From Acidobacteriaceae bacterium (GTDB lineage: Bacteria; Acidobacteriota; Terriglobia; Terriglobales; Acidobacteriaceae): a stretch of DNA of 5,568 nt. Numbering within the stretch: the stretch's first letter is position 1; each line of letters begins with the position of its first letter. Below, in pieces: positions 5,389 through 5,568 of this stretch. The translations under genes were made by a program, and so were the position numbers. The notes below the pieces were generated by a model, which was not told the origin of the DNA, ran no database searches, and was given only the letters and a program-made list of their open reading frames with translations. The stretch lies in the NCBI GenBank assembly GCA_030044455.1, contig JASHVU010000794.1:1-5568 (forward strand), in the 5' to 3' direction.

Positions 5389-5568
5389 TTACTTCTGTGT
5401 TGCAGATTGGCCGGTTTCAGTCCAAAGAAATGCCAGTTCCATGGCGTAGTCGTCAATCTCCTGGTCCACGCTGACCCCAGCGGAATGGCCGCCACCGCGT
5501 CCGTAGTGGAGTAAAACGGGACGGCCGCCTTTTGATGCCGACTGAAGAAGTGCCGTCATCTTGCGAGC
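5389..5568 (-). CDS. S9-family (prolyl oligopeptidase) serine peptidase, C-terminal end, cut by window edge
   Basis: The last 59 residues plus TAA stop of a gene running in from the right edge. The segment [20 protein letters not shown], followed by GRGGGHSAG and a closing helix ([15 protein letters not shown]), is the characteristic end of S9 prolyl-oligopeptidase alpha/beta-hydrolase domains. The His in GGHSAG (codon 5487-5485) corresponds to the catalytic-triad His, which in this family lies close to the C-terminus; the Ser and Asp would lie outside the window. Such enzymes cleave short peptides, usually after proline, and act in the cytosol or periplasm; location cannot be judged without the N-terminus. 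The GAF-EAL gene follows on the same strand after a 247-base gap. Confidence 0.88.
   Translation of the reverse strand, partial: ARKMTALLQSASKGGRPVLLHYGRGGGHSAGVSVDQEIDDYAMELAFLWTETGQSATQK

Noticed and set aside
5337..5495. Upstream extension of the GAF-EAL frame to ATG 5495
   Set aside because: It would overlap the end of the S9 peptidase gene by 107 bases in another frame, and the peptidase frame has convincing family sequence there.
1..5568. Functional signalling module combining (p)ppGpp and c-di-GMP genes
   Set aside because: The RSH and EAL genes are more than 3 kb apart with unrelated genes between them and no shared regulatory site that I can see. Co-occurrence alone is not evidence.

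Overview
The window looks like an ordinary chromosomal stretch of a GC-rich, free-living bacterium. My best guess is an Acidobacteriota member close to the Terriglobia. This rests on gene style only: a S9 peptidase, a long RlmI-type methyltransferase, an Ala/Pro-rich RSH N-terminus and a lone ribbon-helix-helix protein. No rRNA or marker gene is present to settle it. I see no mobile element, CRISPR array, tRNA or rRNA.

Layout. (1) Positions 1-626, minus strand: the N-terminal 208 codons of a bifunctional RelA/SpoT homologue that makes and degrades (p)ppGpp, cut by the left edge. (2) Positions 627-1013: a 387-base divergent intergenic region. It holds a perfect TATAAT box only five bases from the RSH start codon, a 10-bp palindrome, and a near-consensus CRP-type palindrome (9 of 10 half-site bases). 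(3) Positions 1014-1442, plus strand: a small exported mono-haem cytochrome c. (4) Positions 1498-2967, plus strand: an RlmI-family 23S rRNA cytosine methyltransferase with an extra basic N-terminal tail of about 80 residues, 55 bases downstream of the cytochrome gene. (5) Positions 2985-3608, minus strand: a ribbon-helix-helix DNA-binding protein of MobC-like type with a long low-complexity N-terminus. It converges on the methyltransferase with only 17 bases between stop codons. (6) Positions 3759-5141, minus strand: a GAF-EAL cyclic-di-GMP phosphodiesterase with all expected catalytic residues. (7) Positions 5389-5568, minus strand: the last 59 codons of a prolyl-oligopeptidase-family (S9) serine peptidase, including the catalytic His.

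Function. Two nucleotide second-messenger systems occur in the window, (p)ppGpp (RSH) and c-di-GMP (EAL), but nothing shows that they work together. The cytochrome c and methyltransferase genes could be co-transcribed although their functions are unrelated. The peptidase, EAL and RHH genes share a strand but are separated by gaps of about 247 and 150 bases, so separate promoters are likely.

I found no convincing new multi-gene system. The most useful leads are the probable leaderless RSH transcript, the CRP/FNR-type site between the RSH and cytochrome genes, the stand-alone RHH protein, and the unusual or uncertain N-termini of the RSH, RlmI and GAF-EAL proteins.
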